Shown here piece by piece: positions 26,407 through 34,428 of a stretch of 64,000 nucleotides of DNA (positions are counted from its first letter, which is position 1; every line of letters starts with the position of its first letter). The notes under the pieces are model-generated. The model was not told the DNA's origin. It saw only the letters and a list, made by a program, of their open reading frames with translations, and made no database searches. Source of the stretch: Chitinophaga pinensis (GTDB lineage: Bacteria; Bacteroidota; Bacteroidia; Chitinophagales; Chitinophagaceae); the NCBI RefSeq assembly GCF_007896845.1, contig NZ_VOHS01000004.1, positions 124,001-188,000 on the forward strand. The letters are read 5' to 3'. The translations under genes and the position numbers were made by a program.

Positions 26407-28791
26407 ATGAATCTGACACCTATCTCAGTTAATTTCGATATAGGAGATGGCCGGATCGTGACCATTGAAACTGGTAAGTTAGCCCGCCAGGCAGATGGTG
26501 CTGTTACGGTTCGTCTGGGCAATTGTATCCTGTTGGCTACGGTTGTTGCAGCGAAAACTCCAAAACCCGGACAATCTTTCTTCCCCCTTACTGTTGATTA
26601 CCAGGAAAAATTTGCTTCTGCAGGACGTATCCCAGGTTCATTCTTTAAACGCGAGGGTAAACTGTCCGATTATGAAGTGCTGATTTCACGTTTGATCGAC
26701 CGCGCTCTGCGCCCACTGTTCCCTGATGACTATTTCTGCGAAGTACAGGTACTGGTTAGCCTCATCTCTTCCGATCCGGAAGTGATGCCGGATGCACTGG
26801 CTTGTCTTGCTGCTTCTGCTGCACTGGCTGTTTCTGACGTGCCTATTCAGGAAATTATTTCCGAAGTAAGAGTGTCCCGCATCGACGGACAATTAGTTAT
26901 AAATCCGAACCGTACTCCGCTGGAAAAAGCAGACATGGACTTCATCATTGGTGCTACTGACAAGAACATCATGATGGTGGAAGGTGAAAGTAAGGAGTGC
27001 AGTGAGGAAGATATCATCAAAGCTATCGAAGTTGCTCACGCAGCTATCCGCGTACAGGTTAAAGCACAGGAAGAACTCCGTGCAAAAGCTGGCGTAACCG
27101 GCAAACGTGATTTCGAAAAGCCATATGCAAATGAGGAACTGAAAGCAAAAATTGCTGCATTCGCTCAGGAGCGTATCCTCGCCGTAGCAAAATCTGCTTC
27201 TGCAAAACATGATCGTGCAGATGCTTTCGATAAAATCAGCGAAGAGCTGGTAGAACACCTCGGTGAGCTGCCTGAAGAAGACGCTCCACTGGTAGGTAAA
27301 TATTTCCATAGCCTTGAAAAGGAAGTGATTCGTAACATGATCCTGGATCAGTCCGTTCGTCTGGACGGTCGTAGCCTGGACCAGGTTCGTCCACTGAACA
27401 TGGAAACAGATATCCTGCCTTCTCCACACGGTTCTGCACTGTTCACACGTGGTGAAACCCAGTCCCTGACCACAGTGACTCTGGGTACTCCGGATGATGA
27501 ACTGCTGACCGAAAGCGCAGCGACTTCAAAATATACTAAGTTCATACTCCATTATAACTTCCCTCCGTTCTCTACAGGTGAAGTAAAACCAATGCGCGGT
27601 CCCGGCCGTCGTGAGGTAGGTCATGGTAACCTGGCAATGCGTTCCCTGAAGCAGATGATGCCAGGAAGCGAATATGCTTATACCGTGCGTGTAGTATCTG
27701 ATATCCTCGAGTCTAACGGTTCCTCTTCTATGGCAACCGTATGTGCCGGTTCACTGGCACTGATGGACGCAGGTGTTCCTTTGCCTAAACACGTTTCCGG
27801 TGTGGCAATGGGTCTGATCTCCCGTTCCAGCGATGGTAAATGGGCGGTACTGACCGATATCCTCGGTGATGAAGATCACCTCGGTGATATGGACTTCAAA
27901 GTAACCGGTACCCGTGACGGTATCTGCGGTATCCAGATGGATATCAAGGTAGATGGTCTGAGCATGGATGTAATGCGTAAAGCTCTGGAGCAGGCACGTA
28001 GTGGTCGTCTTCACATCATTGACGCAATGTACACCGCTATGCCGGCTGCACGTCCGGAACCAAAACCACATGCTCCACGTATGGAGAAACTGATCATCGA
28101 CCGCGAATTTATCGGCGCTGTGATCGGACCAGGTGGTAAAGTAATTCAGGAAATTCAGCGTGAAACCGGTACTAACATCAACATCGAAGAAGTTGGTGAA
28201 ACCGGTGAAGTAAGCATCTTCTCCGCACAGAAAGAAGGGCTGATGAAAGCGCTCGAGTGGATCAAAGGTATCGTAGCCGTACCTGAGATCGGTGAAACTT
28301 ACGAATCAACTGTTAAGTCAGTAATGCCTTACGGTGCATTTGTTGAGTTCCTGCCTGGTAAGCAAGGTTTGCTGCACATCTCCGAAGTTTCCTGGAAGCG
28401 TCTGGAAACAATGGAAGGTGTACTGACTGAAGGTGAAAAAGTGAAAGTGAAACTGGTGGGTACTGATCCTAAGACTGGTAAGTTCAAACTGAGCCGTCGT
28501 GTACTGATGCCAAAACCAGAAGGTTATGTAGAAAGACCTGAAGGTGACCGTGGCGACAGAGGTGATCGCGGTGACAGAGGAGATAGAGGCGATCGTGGTG
28601 ATCGTGGTGGCCGTCCTCCTTTCCGTGGTGATCGTAATGATCGTGGCGGAGATCGCGGTGGTGACCGTGGCGACCGTCGTGGTCCACGTGATGGTGGCGA
28701 CAGAGGTGACAGAGGCGGAGACCGTGGTCAACGTTTCACTCCTCCGGCAGAACCAGAAACTCCACAGGAACCAATGTTCGACGAAGAATAG
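26407..28791 (+). CDS. pnp: Polynucleotide phosphorylase with RGD/RGG-rich tail
   Basis: A 794-residue phosphorolytic 3'-5' exoribonuclease and RNA-degradation core enzyme. Two RNase PH domains (about 10-230 and 310-540) flank a helical domain. A KH domain with VIGPGGKVIQEIQRETGTNI is near 575 and an S1 domain with YGAFVEFLPGKQGLLHISEVSW near 640-705. The catalytic domain has MRGPGRREVGHGNLAMRSL and the Asp-rich DEDHLGDMDFKV. Beyond S1 is an extension of about 65 residues (711-775) made of near-tandem GDR/RGG units, and then an acidic end (MFDEE). The tail probably binds RNA or partner proteins. This kind of tail is not present in E. coli PNPase. Confidence 0.96.
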   Translation: MNLTPISVNFDIGDGRIVTIETGKLARQADGAVTVRLGNCILLATVVAAKTPKPGQSFFPLTVDYQEKFASAGRIPGSFFKREGKLSDYEVLISRLIDRALRPLFPDDYFCEVQVLVSLISSDPEVMPDALACLAASAALAVSDVPIQEIISEVRVSRIDGQLVINPNRTPLEKADMDFIIGATDKNIMMVEGESKECSEEDIIKAIEVAHAAIRVQVKAQEELRAKAGVTGKRDFEKPYANEELKAKIAAFAQERILAVAKSASAKHDRADAFDKISEELVEHLGELPEEDAPLVGKYFHSLEKEVIRNMILDQSVRLDGRSLDQVRPLNMETDILPSPHGSALFTRGETQSLTTVTLGTPDDELLTESAATSKYTKFILHYNFPPFSTGEVKPMRGPGRREVGHGNLAMRSLKQMMPGSEYAYTVRVVSDILESNGSSSMATVCAGSLALMDAGVPLPKHVSGVAMGLISRSSDGKWAVLTDILGDEDHLGDMDFKVTGTRDGICGIQMDIKVDGLSMDVMRKALEQARSGRLHIIDAMYTAMPAARPEPKPHAPRMEKLIIDREFIGAVIGPGGKVIQEIQRETGTNINIEEVGETGEVSIFSAQKEGLMKALEWIKGIVAVPEIGETYESTVKSVMPYGAFVEFLPGKQGLLHISEVSWKRLETMEGVLTEGEKVKVKLVGTDPKTGKFKLSRRVLMPKPEGYVERPEGDRGDRGDRGDRGDRGDRGDRGGRPPFRGDRNDRGGDRGGDRGDRRGPRDGGDRGDRGGDRGQRFTPPAEPETPQEPMFDEE
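28540..28735 (+). repeat. Degenerate 9-bp coding repeat (Gly-Asp-Arg) in pnp
   Basis: Codons for Gly-Asp-Arg recur about a dozen times with varied third positions (GGT GAC CGT, GGC GAC AGA, GGT GAT CGC), interrupted by GGRPPF and RGPRDGG. The varied codons suggest selection on the peptide rather than a recent slippage expansion. Confidence 0.75.
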
Positions 28792-28818
28792 TCTTTCAGA
28801 CAGACTAAAACATATAGC

Positions 28819-28856
28819 AGCCGCTCTGTATAAAAAACAGGGCGGTTGTTTTTTTA
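28819..28856 (+). terminator. Terminator of pnp
   Basis: AGCCGCTCTGT pairs with ACAGGGCGGTT (wobbles allowed) over a 7-nt A-rich loop, followed by a G and eight T. Confidence 0.8.
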
Positions 28857-28965
28857 TGGCTATTTTATTTATGAGCAATGATAGCCTTCGCATCCGGTGT
28901 TGATAAGTCGTATATTACCACCGTATTTGTACATAATTTTTCAGGTCACTAAAACTTCCACACAG

Positions 28966-29778
28966 GTGAAAACAACACGTACATCGTTGAATGCCTTTCA
29001 TGCCATGGCTTTCGGTCTGCTGCTTTTATTGCTGCCTTCTTTGTTAAAGGCTGCACATCCTGCACCTCCGAAAAAAGAATATTACAGCATACTTATTTAT
29101 CATCTGAAAGACGCTGCACAGGAAGCGCGTATGGATGCTTATCTGAAAGATGCACTGATGCCCGCTTTACATAAGGCAGGGGCAGCGCATGTAGGCGTAT
29201 TTAAACCAGTAGGAAACGATACAGCGGCTGATCGCAGGATCTATGTATTCTTCCCGGGCAATTCGGCTGAAACCTTGTTACATATGCCGGCAACTCTATT
29301 ACAGAACAGTGCATATGTAGCTGCCGGAAAAGATTTCATTGATGCAGCATGGGATCAACCGACATTCGTACGTCAGGAAACCCTGATCCTGCAAGCATTC
29401 CCGGGAATGCCGAGGATGGCATTACCTGCATTGACAGGCAACAAAAGTGAACGTATATACGAATTACGCAGTTATGAAAGTCCGTCGGATAAATTGTACC
29501 GTAATAAAGTAGATATGTTTAACAAAGGAGATGAAGTAGGTATCTTCAAAAGACTGGGTTTTAACGCCGTATTCTATGCAGAAGTACTAAGCGGTAGTCG
29601 TATGCCTAATCTGATGTACCTGACAACCTTTGAGAACAAAGCCTCAAGAGAAGAGCACTGGAAAGCTTTCAGCAGCGATGCACAATGGAAAGCCTTGCTG
29701 GCAAAGCAGGAATATGCACATAATATGAACAGGTCGGAGATCATTTTTCTGTACCCTGCAGCATACTCTGATATCTGA
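28966..29778 (+). CDS. Exported NIPSNAP family protein
   Basis: A protein of about 270 residues with a signal peptide (hydrophobic FGLLLLLLPSLLKAAH) and two dimeric alpha-beta-barrel modules. The second, at about 165-265, has IYELRSYESPSDKLYRNKVDMF and TTFENKASREEHWKAF, typical of NIPSNAP. Such proteins are often annotated in Bacteroidota but have no agreed role. I prefer the GTG at 28966, which gives the basic N-terminus KTTRTS before the hydrophobic stretch. A GTG at 28897 would place an unrelated segment ahead of it. Confidence 0.82.
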   Translation: MKTTRTSLNAFHAMAFGLLLLLLPSLLKAAHPAPPKKEYYSILIYHLKDAAQEARMDAYLKDALMPALHKAGAAHVGVFKPVGNDTAADRRIYVFFPGNSAETLLHMPATLLQNSAYVAAGKDFIDAAWDQPTFVRQETLILQAFPGMPRMALPALTGNKSERIYELRSYESPSDKLYRNKVDMFNKGDEVGIFKRLGFNAVFYAEVLSGSRMPNLMYLTTFENKASREEHWKAFSSDAQWKALLAKQEYAHNMNRSEIIFLYPAAYSDI

Positions 29779-29801
29779 TAAAGATAAGATATGCTTAAAC
29801 G

Positions 29802-29840
29802 CATAAAAGGCCGGAACTGCTGTAGTTCCGGCCTTTTATG
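29802..29840. terminator. Bidirectional terminator between NIPSNAP gene and the unknown secreted protein
   Basis: A perfect 17-bp stem, CATAAAAGGCCGGAACT (29802-29818) with its complement at 29824-29840, has a 5-nt loop and A/T tracts on both sides. Confidence 0.92.
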
Positions 29841-29871
29841 TTGACTATCGGTTATTGTATCTGGTAATGAA

Positions 29872-30459
29872 TTATCTGCCAGCGCCGGTTCCGGCATACT
29901 GTTCTATATAATGATTACTTTCTTTGAAAATGATCTTACCAGTAGGTAATTTATAGATTTTGAAGCCTTTTCCTGCTACATCTTCCCAGAAGATAGTGTA
30001 CTGAGGAACAGATTTCTGTGTGCTTTTGTCGATTACTTTAATACGACCATCCTGTAACAGGTTGGATAACATGTCCTCGATGTAAGGCAGGAGAATGTTC
30101 TCATCTTCTGTCCAGAACTGCACAAACTTATCGGTATTATATTCCAGATTAGTGTGGTTGGAATCAGCCAGGAAAGCCTGTGCGGCGGTGAAATGTGATT
30201 CCAGTTCCTGTGCCGTCAGGTGACTGAACTGTATATTACGGAACATGCTGTTATCGCTGTAACATTGTTTCTGTAATAAAGTGTCCATGCCTTTCATGTA
30301 ATTGATAAGATCTACACGATTGATAACAAGGATACTGGTTTTGTTCTGATAGATGATGGAATCCTTCATGGTATCATCCGGATATAGCTTGATGATTTCC
30401 TGAGCCTGGCTGGCGAGGGCTGCAACCAGCATTGTCACTGTTAAAAACAAGGTTTTCAT
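29872..30459 (-). CDS. Secreted protein of unknown function
   Basis: A 195-residue protein with a clear signal peptide (MKTLFLTVTMLVAALASQAQ). The mature part is mixed alpha/beta. It begins EIIKLYPDDTMKDSIIYQNKTSILVINR, contains an internal helix-rich segment and ends in beta-strands with VAGKGFKIYKLPTGKIIFKES. I do not recognise a family. It has its own terminator and no evident operon partner. Confidence 0.75.
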   Translation of the reverse strand: MKTLFLTVTMLVAALASQAQEIIKLYPDDTMKDSIIYQNKTSILVINRVDLINYMKGMDTLLQKQCYSDNSMFRNIQFSHLTAQELESHFTAAQAFLADSNHTNLEYNTDKFVQFWTEDENILLPYIEDMLSNLLQDGRIKVIDKSTQKSVPQYTIFWEDVAGKGFKIYKLPTGKIIFKESNHYIEQYAGTGAGR

Positions 30460-30607
30460 ATGAGTATGGTTTCATTAAGTATTTCACAAATATAATAAAC
30501 TTACTTTATGTATCTATATCCCTGAAAATGGCCAAATTAACATTACCATAACAGGTACGGGCGCTGGTTTGACGGCAGTGTATTATGTATCATGCAGTTA
30601 GTTTCCA

Positions 30608-30615
30608 TATCTTTG
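30608..30615 (+). promoter_or_regulatory. -7-like box directly before prmA
   Basis: TATCTTTG fits TAnnTTTG and ends 5 nt before the preferred ATG. If used, the transcript would be leaderless or nearly so. No -33 element is seen at the right distance, so this is tentative. Confidence 0.3.
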
Positions 30616-30620
30616 TTGCT

Positions 30621-31442
30621 ATGGCACATATCGCAATCACCCTGACCTGTACCGATGAATTGAAAGACATACTGGTAGCAGTGTTAGCAGAAAAGGGTTT
30701 TGAAGGTTTTGAAGAACAGCAGGGCAATGTCCTTGTCGCTTATATACCTGAAGAAGATTTTAACGAAGCAGATACAAACGAGCTTACGGCAGGTTTCGGC
30801 TTAACGTATACGAAAGAACGCATAGAACAGACTAACTGGAATGCTGTATGGGAAAGTAATTTTCAACCCGTACAGGTAGATGATTTTTGTGGTATCAGGG
30901 CGGCTTTTCATGCGCCATTTGATCCGCAGCCACAGCATGAGATAGTGATCACACCGAAGATGTCATTCGGAACAGGTCATCATGCAACGACTTATTCTGT
31001 AATTAAGCTGATGCAGGGGATCGATTTCAGAGGAAAGCAGGTATTCGACTTTGGCACGGGTACTGGTATTCTGGCTATTCTGGCCTGTAAGATGGGGGCA
31101 TCTGTGATCGATGCGATTGATATAGACGAATGGTCTGTGGAAAACACGAAAGAAAATATCGTCAGCAATAACGCATTACCAGTGAAGGTCTGGCAGGCAG
31201 ACAGTCTGAAGAATATCAGGAACAGTTATAATGTGGTGCTCGCCAACATCAACCGTAATATTTTACTGGAATTTATGGCTGATATGCGTCGGCTGCTGGT
31301 AAGAGATGGGATTTTATTACTCAGTGGTATACTGAAAGAAGACGAGACTGCTATCCTGGAAGCGGCGAGGCAGCATGCACTGGTGCTGGAAACACAGCTT
31401 GAAAAGGACAATTGGCTGGCAATGAAATTATTAGCACGATAG
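30621..31442 (+). CDS. prmA: Ribosomal protein L11 methyltransferase
   Basis: PrmA trimethylates lysines of ribosomal protein L11 with S-adenosylmethionine. From the ATG at 30621 the protein has 273 residues. Its N-terminal substrate-recognition domain is followed by a class I methyltransferase domain with FGTGHHATTYSVIKLM (about 110-125) and motif I VFDFGTGTGILAILACKMGA (about 135-154). The motif VLANINRNILLEFM carries the NxxxN(I/L) element typical of PrmA. An ATG 12 codons upstream would add a non-homologous stretch. Confidence 0.93.
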   Translation: MAHIAITLTCTDELKDILVAVLAEKGFEGFEEQQGNVLVAYIPEEDFNEADTNELTAGFGLTYTKERIEQTNWNAVWESNFQPVQVDDFCGIRAAFHAPFDPQPQHEIVITPKMSFGTGHHATTYSVIKLMQGIDFRGKQVFDFGTGTGILAILACKMGASVIDAIDIDEWSVENTKENIVSNNALPVKVWQADSLKNIRNSYNVVLANINRNILLEFMADMRRLLVRDGILLLSGILKEDETAILEAARQHALVLETQLEKDNWLAMKLLAR

Positions 31443-31574
31443 TTGGGGCGCCTTCCAGATAAATTAATTAATATTATTCTGAAAACTATACAATTTTCGT
31501 GTTAATAAAATTCTTAATGTTTTCTTAATTTTAACGAACGAATTTTACTATCTTAGCAAAACCTAACTTGTTGT

Positions 31575-32228
31575 ATGACAGAATTATTGTTACTATTTTG
31601 TGCTTATCTGATCGGTTCCGTACCCACCGCGGTATGGGTGAGTAAAGGCGTTTTTGGTATGGACATACGGGAGTATGGCAGCGGTAATGCCGGTGCTACC
31701 AATACCTTCCGTGTACTGGGACCAAAAGCGGGTTCTTTTGTGATGCTGGTAGATATGCTCAAAGGAGTAATGGCCGTGCGTCTGGCTTATCTCGTTGGCT
31801 ACTATCAGAATCCTGAGCACCTGACAGAGGTAACCACGCAGCTGGTGAACTTTCAGATCGGCCTCGGACTGGCGGCAGTACTGGGACACATTTTTCCTAT
31901 CTGGGCTAACTTCCGTGGCGGTAAAGGTATCGCTACCCTGTTTGGTCTGGTACTGGCTATTCAGCCGCTGGTGGCACTCTGCTGCGTAGGCGTGTTTCTG
32001 CTGAGCCTTTCCCTGACAAGATATGTATCCCTGAGCTCTATTTCCGCCAGTGTTGCGTTCCCGATCCTGATCCTGTACATCTTTAACGAGCCAGAAGTAT
32101 TCTACCGCATTTTTGCCATCGCTGTCGCACTGATGGTAGTACTGACACACCAGAAAAACATTTTCCGTCTTATCAACGGTAATGAGAGCAAAGTTCCCTT
32201 ATTCCGGAACAGGAGAGACAAAAAATAA
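31575..32228 (+). CDS. plsY: Glycerol-3-phosphate acyltransferase PlsY
   Basis: PlsY transfers the acyl group from acyl-phosphate to glycerol-3-phosphate, the first step of phospholipid synthesis, in the inner membrane. The 217-residue protein has about five to seven hydrophobic helices and the three conserved loops: YLIGSVPTAVW, IREYGSGNAGATNTFRVLG (about 33-51) and FPIWANFRGGKGIATLFG (about 107-124). The C-terminus is slightly longer than usual and basic. It appears monocistronic. Confidence 0.96.
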   Translation: MTELLLLFCAYLIGSVPTAVWVSKGVFGMDIREYGSGNAGATNTFRVLGPKAGSFVMLVDMLKGVMAVRLAYLVGYYQNPEHLTEVTTQLVNFQIGLGLAAVLGHIFPIWANFRGGKGIATLFGLVLAIQPLVALCCVGVFLLSLSLTRYVSLSSISASVAFPILILYIFNEPEVFYRIFAIAVALMVVLTHQKNIFRLINGNESKVPLFRNRRDKK

Positions 32229-32306
32229 GCTCCGCTACACACACGGTATGCCGCATCCCTTTCTGGCATATCTATTGCACTGAATGAGATTAATAATTAA
32301 CTTTCC

Positions 32307-32369
32307 GCAGTTTTTGATTGTTACATTATAGGGTATTTACATGCTGTATAAGTGATAATCAAAAACTGC
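32307..32369. repeat. 13-bp inverted repeat with 37-bp spacer upstream of the M48 gene
   Basis: GCAGTTTTTGATT (32307-32319) is complemented exactly by AATCAAAAACTGC (32357-32369). The spacer contains a weaker continuation of the dyad. It lies 62 nt before the M48 start codon and could be an operator pair or a leader structure. It lacks the G/C-rich stem and T-run of a terminator. Confidence 0.55.
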
Positions 32370-32430
32370 TTTAATAGCTGTTAGTAGCACACTTTGGACG
32401 GTACATTACTGTCAAAAACAAACATTTCAG

Positions 32431-33234
32431 ATGCAAAAGAAATTCCTTCTTCTCGGTACGGGCCTGGCGCTGATCACAGCATGCGCCAAAGTACCTATTA
32501 CTGGCCGCAGCCAGTTAAACCTGATCCCTGAAAGCACCATGCAATCTATGGCCCTCCAGGAATATCAGAGTTTTCTTTCCCAGAATAAAACAGTAGCAGC
32601 AACCACCAGTAAGGATGCTGAAATGGTGAAAAGAGTAGGGCAGCGTATCGCGAATGCCGTTACCAAATACATGAATGATAATGGTGCCGGTTCCCAGATT
32701 GCTAACTACAAATGGGAATTCAACCTCGTTGATAGTAAGGAAGTGAATGCCTGGTGTATGCCGGGTGGTAAAGTAGTAGTGTATACAGGTCTGTTGCCTG
32801 TTACACAGAATGAAACGGCGCTTGCCTGCGTAATGGGACACGAAATTGCGCATGCTATTGCACGTCATGGTAACGAACGTATGAGCCAGCAGGTGGTGGC
32901 ACAGGGTATCCAGGTAGCTGGTTCCGTAGCCCTGAACCGTAACCCTGCTGCACAGAATATCTTCCTGCAGTCTTTTGGTGTAGGGGGTAATCTGGGTATG
33001 CTTGCGTATTCCCGTAAAAATGAGCTGGAAGCTGACCACCTTGGTGTGATCTTCATGGCAATGGCAGGTTATAACCCACAGGAAGCTATTCCTTTCTGGC
33101 AACGTATGGCGGCACAGGGTGGCAGCAACAAACCACCTGAAATCACCAGCACGCACCCGAGCGACGAACGTCGTGTGGCTGAATTACAGCGCCTTATGCC
33201 TGAAGCAATGAAGTACTATACGCCGATCAAGTAA
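32431..33234 (+). CDS. M48 family metalloprotease, lipoprotein
   Basis: A 267-residue zinc protease of the LoiP/YcaL/BepA-like peptidase class, which handles outer-membrane protein quality control in other bacteria. The lipobox ITAC with Cys18 follows a hydrophobic signal. The zinc motif HEIAH is at 137-141 and the third ligand Glu lies in SRKNELEADHLG. The C-terminal STHPSDERRVAELQRLMPEA is typical of the family. It would act from the outer or inner membrane, facing the periplasm. It is monocistronic. Confidence 0.94.
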   Translation: MQKKFLLLGTGLALITACAKVPITGRSQLNLIPESTMQSMALQEYQSFLSQNKTVAATTSKDAEMVKRVGQRIANAVTKYMNDNGAGSQIANYKWEFNLVDSKEVNAWCMPGGKVVVYTGLLPVTQNETALACVMGHEIAHAIARHGNERMSQQVVAQGIQVAGSVALNRNPAAQNIFLQSFGVGGNLGMLAYSRKNELEADHLGVIFMAMAGYNPQEAIPFWQRMAAQGGSNKPPEITSTHPSDERRVAELQRLMPEAMKYYTPIK

Positions 33235-33255
33235 GAACGGTTCAACATACTAAAA

Positions 33256-33294
33256 GAAAAAAGCATCCACCATAGGCGGATGCTTTTTCTTTTT
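33256..33294. terminator. Bidirectional terminator between M48 gene and oxyR
   Basis: An A-rich tract plus GCATCC pairs with GGATGC plus T-tracts (33263-33268 with 33278-33283), with both flanks suited to termination. Confidence 0.82.
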
Positions 33295-33307
33295 ATCTCT
33301 TTGCTGT

Positions 33308-34255
33308 TTATTTCTCCAGTGCAATGTCCACTACCTGTTTGTTTTTCTGAATCTTCATCTTGTCCGGTACATGTGCCAGTATTTCCTTCTTAAAGGCGGC
33401 TATCAGCGCCTGTTTAATGAAGAAACGGTGTGTTACTATACTGATCTCTCTCACGGGCTCAGGCGCCTTAAAATAACGCACCATATTCATCTGGCGGGCT
33501 GACATATCCTGCAGGGATAGTTCCGGCAAAATGGTATATCCTGCGTTAAGGTCTACCATTCTTTTCAAAGTCTCTACACTACCGGTATTATATTCCAGAT
33601 TCTTATATTCTCCCATGGTGAATTTATCCCGGCAGATGTTCAATACCTGATTGCGCATACAGTGCCCTTCATTCAATAGCCATACTTCCCTTACATCTAT
33701 ATCTTCCGGTTTGATATACTTCCGTTCAAACAGGCTGTTGTTTTTAGCGGCATATACGACGAATGACTCATAGAATAAAGGCTGTTCTTCCAGATTCGGA
33801 TTATGCAGAGGTGTAGCCAGCAGACCGCAATCCAGCTGTTCCTGTTTGAGCTGCTGGATGATCTGTTCTGTCGGATATTCCCATATCTCCAGTTTTACCT
33901 TCGGATACTTCTTCATGAAGCCTGTCAGGATACGTGGCAGCAGATAGGGTGCGAGGGTAGGGATGATGCCTACACGCAGAATACCCTGTACTTCCTTTTT
34001 ATGCTCTCCGATGATCTCTTTGATCTTTCCATTTTCTTTCAGGATGATACGCGCCTGGTTGACGATTTCCACGCCTATCTCAGTAGGGATAACGGGCAGT
34101 TTACTTCTGTCGAAGATCTTGACCCCCAGCTCGTCTTCCAGTTTCTGGATCTGCATACTGAGTGTGGGTTGTGTAACGAAGCACTTTTCGGCTGCGAGTA
34201 CAAAGCTTCGATAGGTATCAACCGCAACGATATATTCTAGTTGAACTGTGGTCAT
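33308..34255 (-). CDS. oxyR: OxyR, LysR-type peroxide sensor
   Basis: A 315-residue LysR-family activator. The winged helix-turn-helix (residues 1-60, FVLAAEKCFVTQPTLSMQIQKLE) is standard. The regulatory domain carries the redox pair Cys199 and Cys208 in GHCMRNQVLNIC, at the same residue numbers as the peroxide-sensing disulfide of E. coli OxyR. That makes hydrogen peroxide sensing the likely role. No catalase or peroxiredoxin gene is adjacent, so its targets lie elsewhere. The haem gene cluster a few kb away is a conceivable target but shows no site I can point to. Confidence 0.94.
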   Translation of the reverse strand: MTTVQLEYIVAVDTYRSFVLAAEKCFVTQPTLSMQIQKLEDELGVKIFDRSKLPVIPTEIGVEIVNQARIILKENGKIKEIIGEHKKEVQGILRVGIIPTLAPYLLPRILTGFMKKYPKVKLEIWEYPTEQIIQQLKQEQLDCGLLATPLHNPNLEEQPLFYESFVVYAAKNNSLFERKYIKPEDIDVREVWLLNEGHCMRNQVLNICRDKFTMGEYKNLEYNTGSVETLKRMVDLNAGYTILPELSLQDMSARQMNMVRYFKAPEPVREISIVTHRFFIKQALIAAFKKEILAHVPDKMKIQKNKQVVDIALEK

Positions 34256-34344
34256 GCGGTAAAATTACGAATTATCAATTACGATTTATGACGATCGGTG
34301 GTCTGTAGCAGGAATCATCTTCTGCAAGATTACGCCCGTCTGCA

Positions 34345-34406
34345 TAAAAAAATGACGGATTACAAATAGTATCAGGGCTGATCCTGATCATTCGTAATCC
34401 GTCATT
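34345..34406 (-). terminator. Terminator of the coiled-coil secreted protein gene
   Basis: AATGACGGATTAC (34351-34363) pairs with GTAATCCGTCATT (34394-34406), with a nested ATCAGG/CCTGAT hairpin. The A-run at its left is the T-run for the minus strand. Confidence 0.85.
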
Positions 34407-34428
34407 CGTAAGTGTTAAGTGGTCTTAA

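Noticed and set aside
28318-28893. Long open frame on the minus strand opposite the pnp 3' end
   Set aside because: It is the shadow of the repetitive GDR codons and has a low-complexity Thr/Ile/Val translation with no start context.
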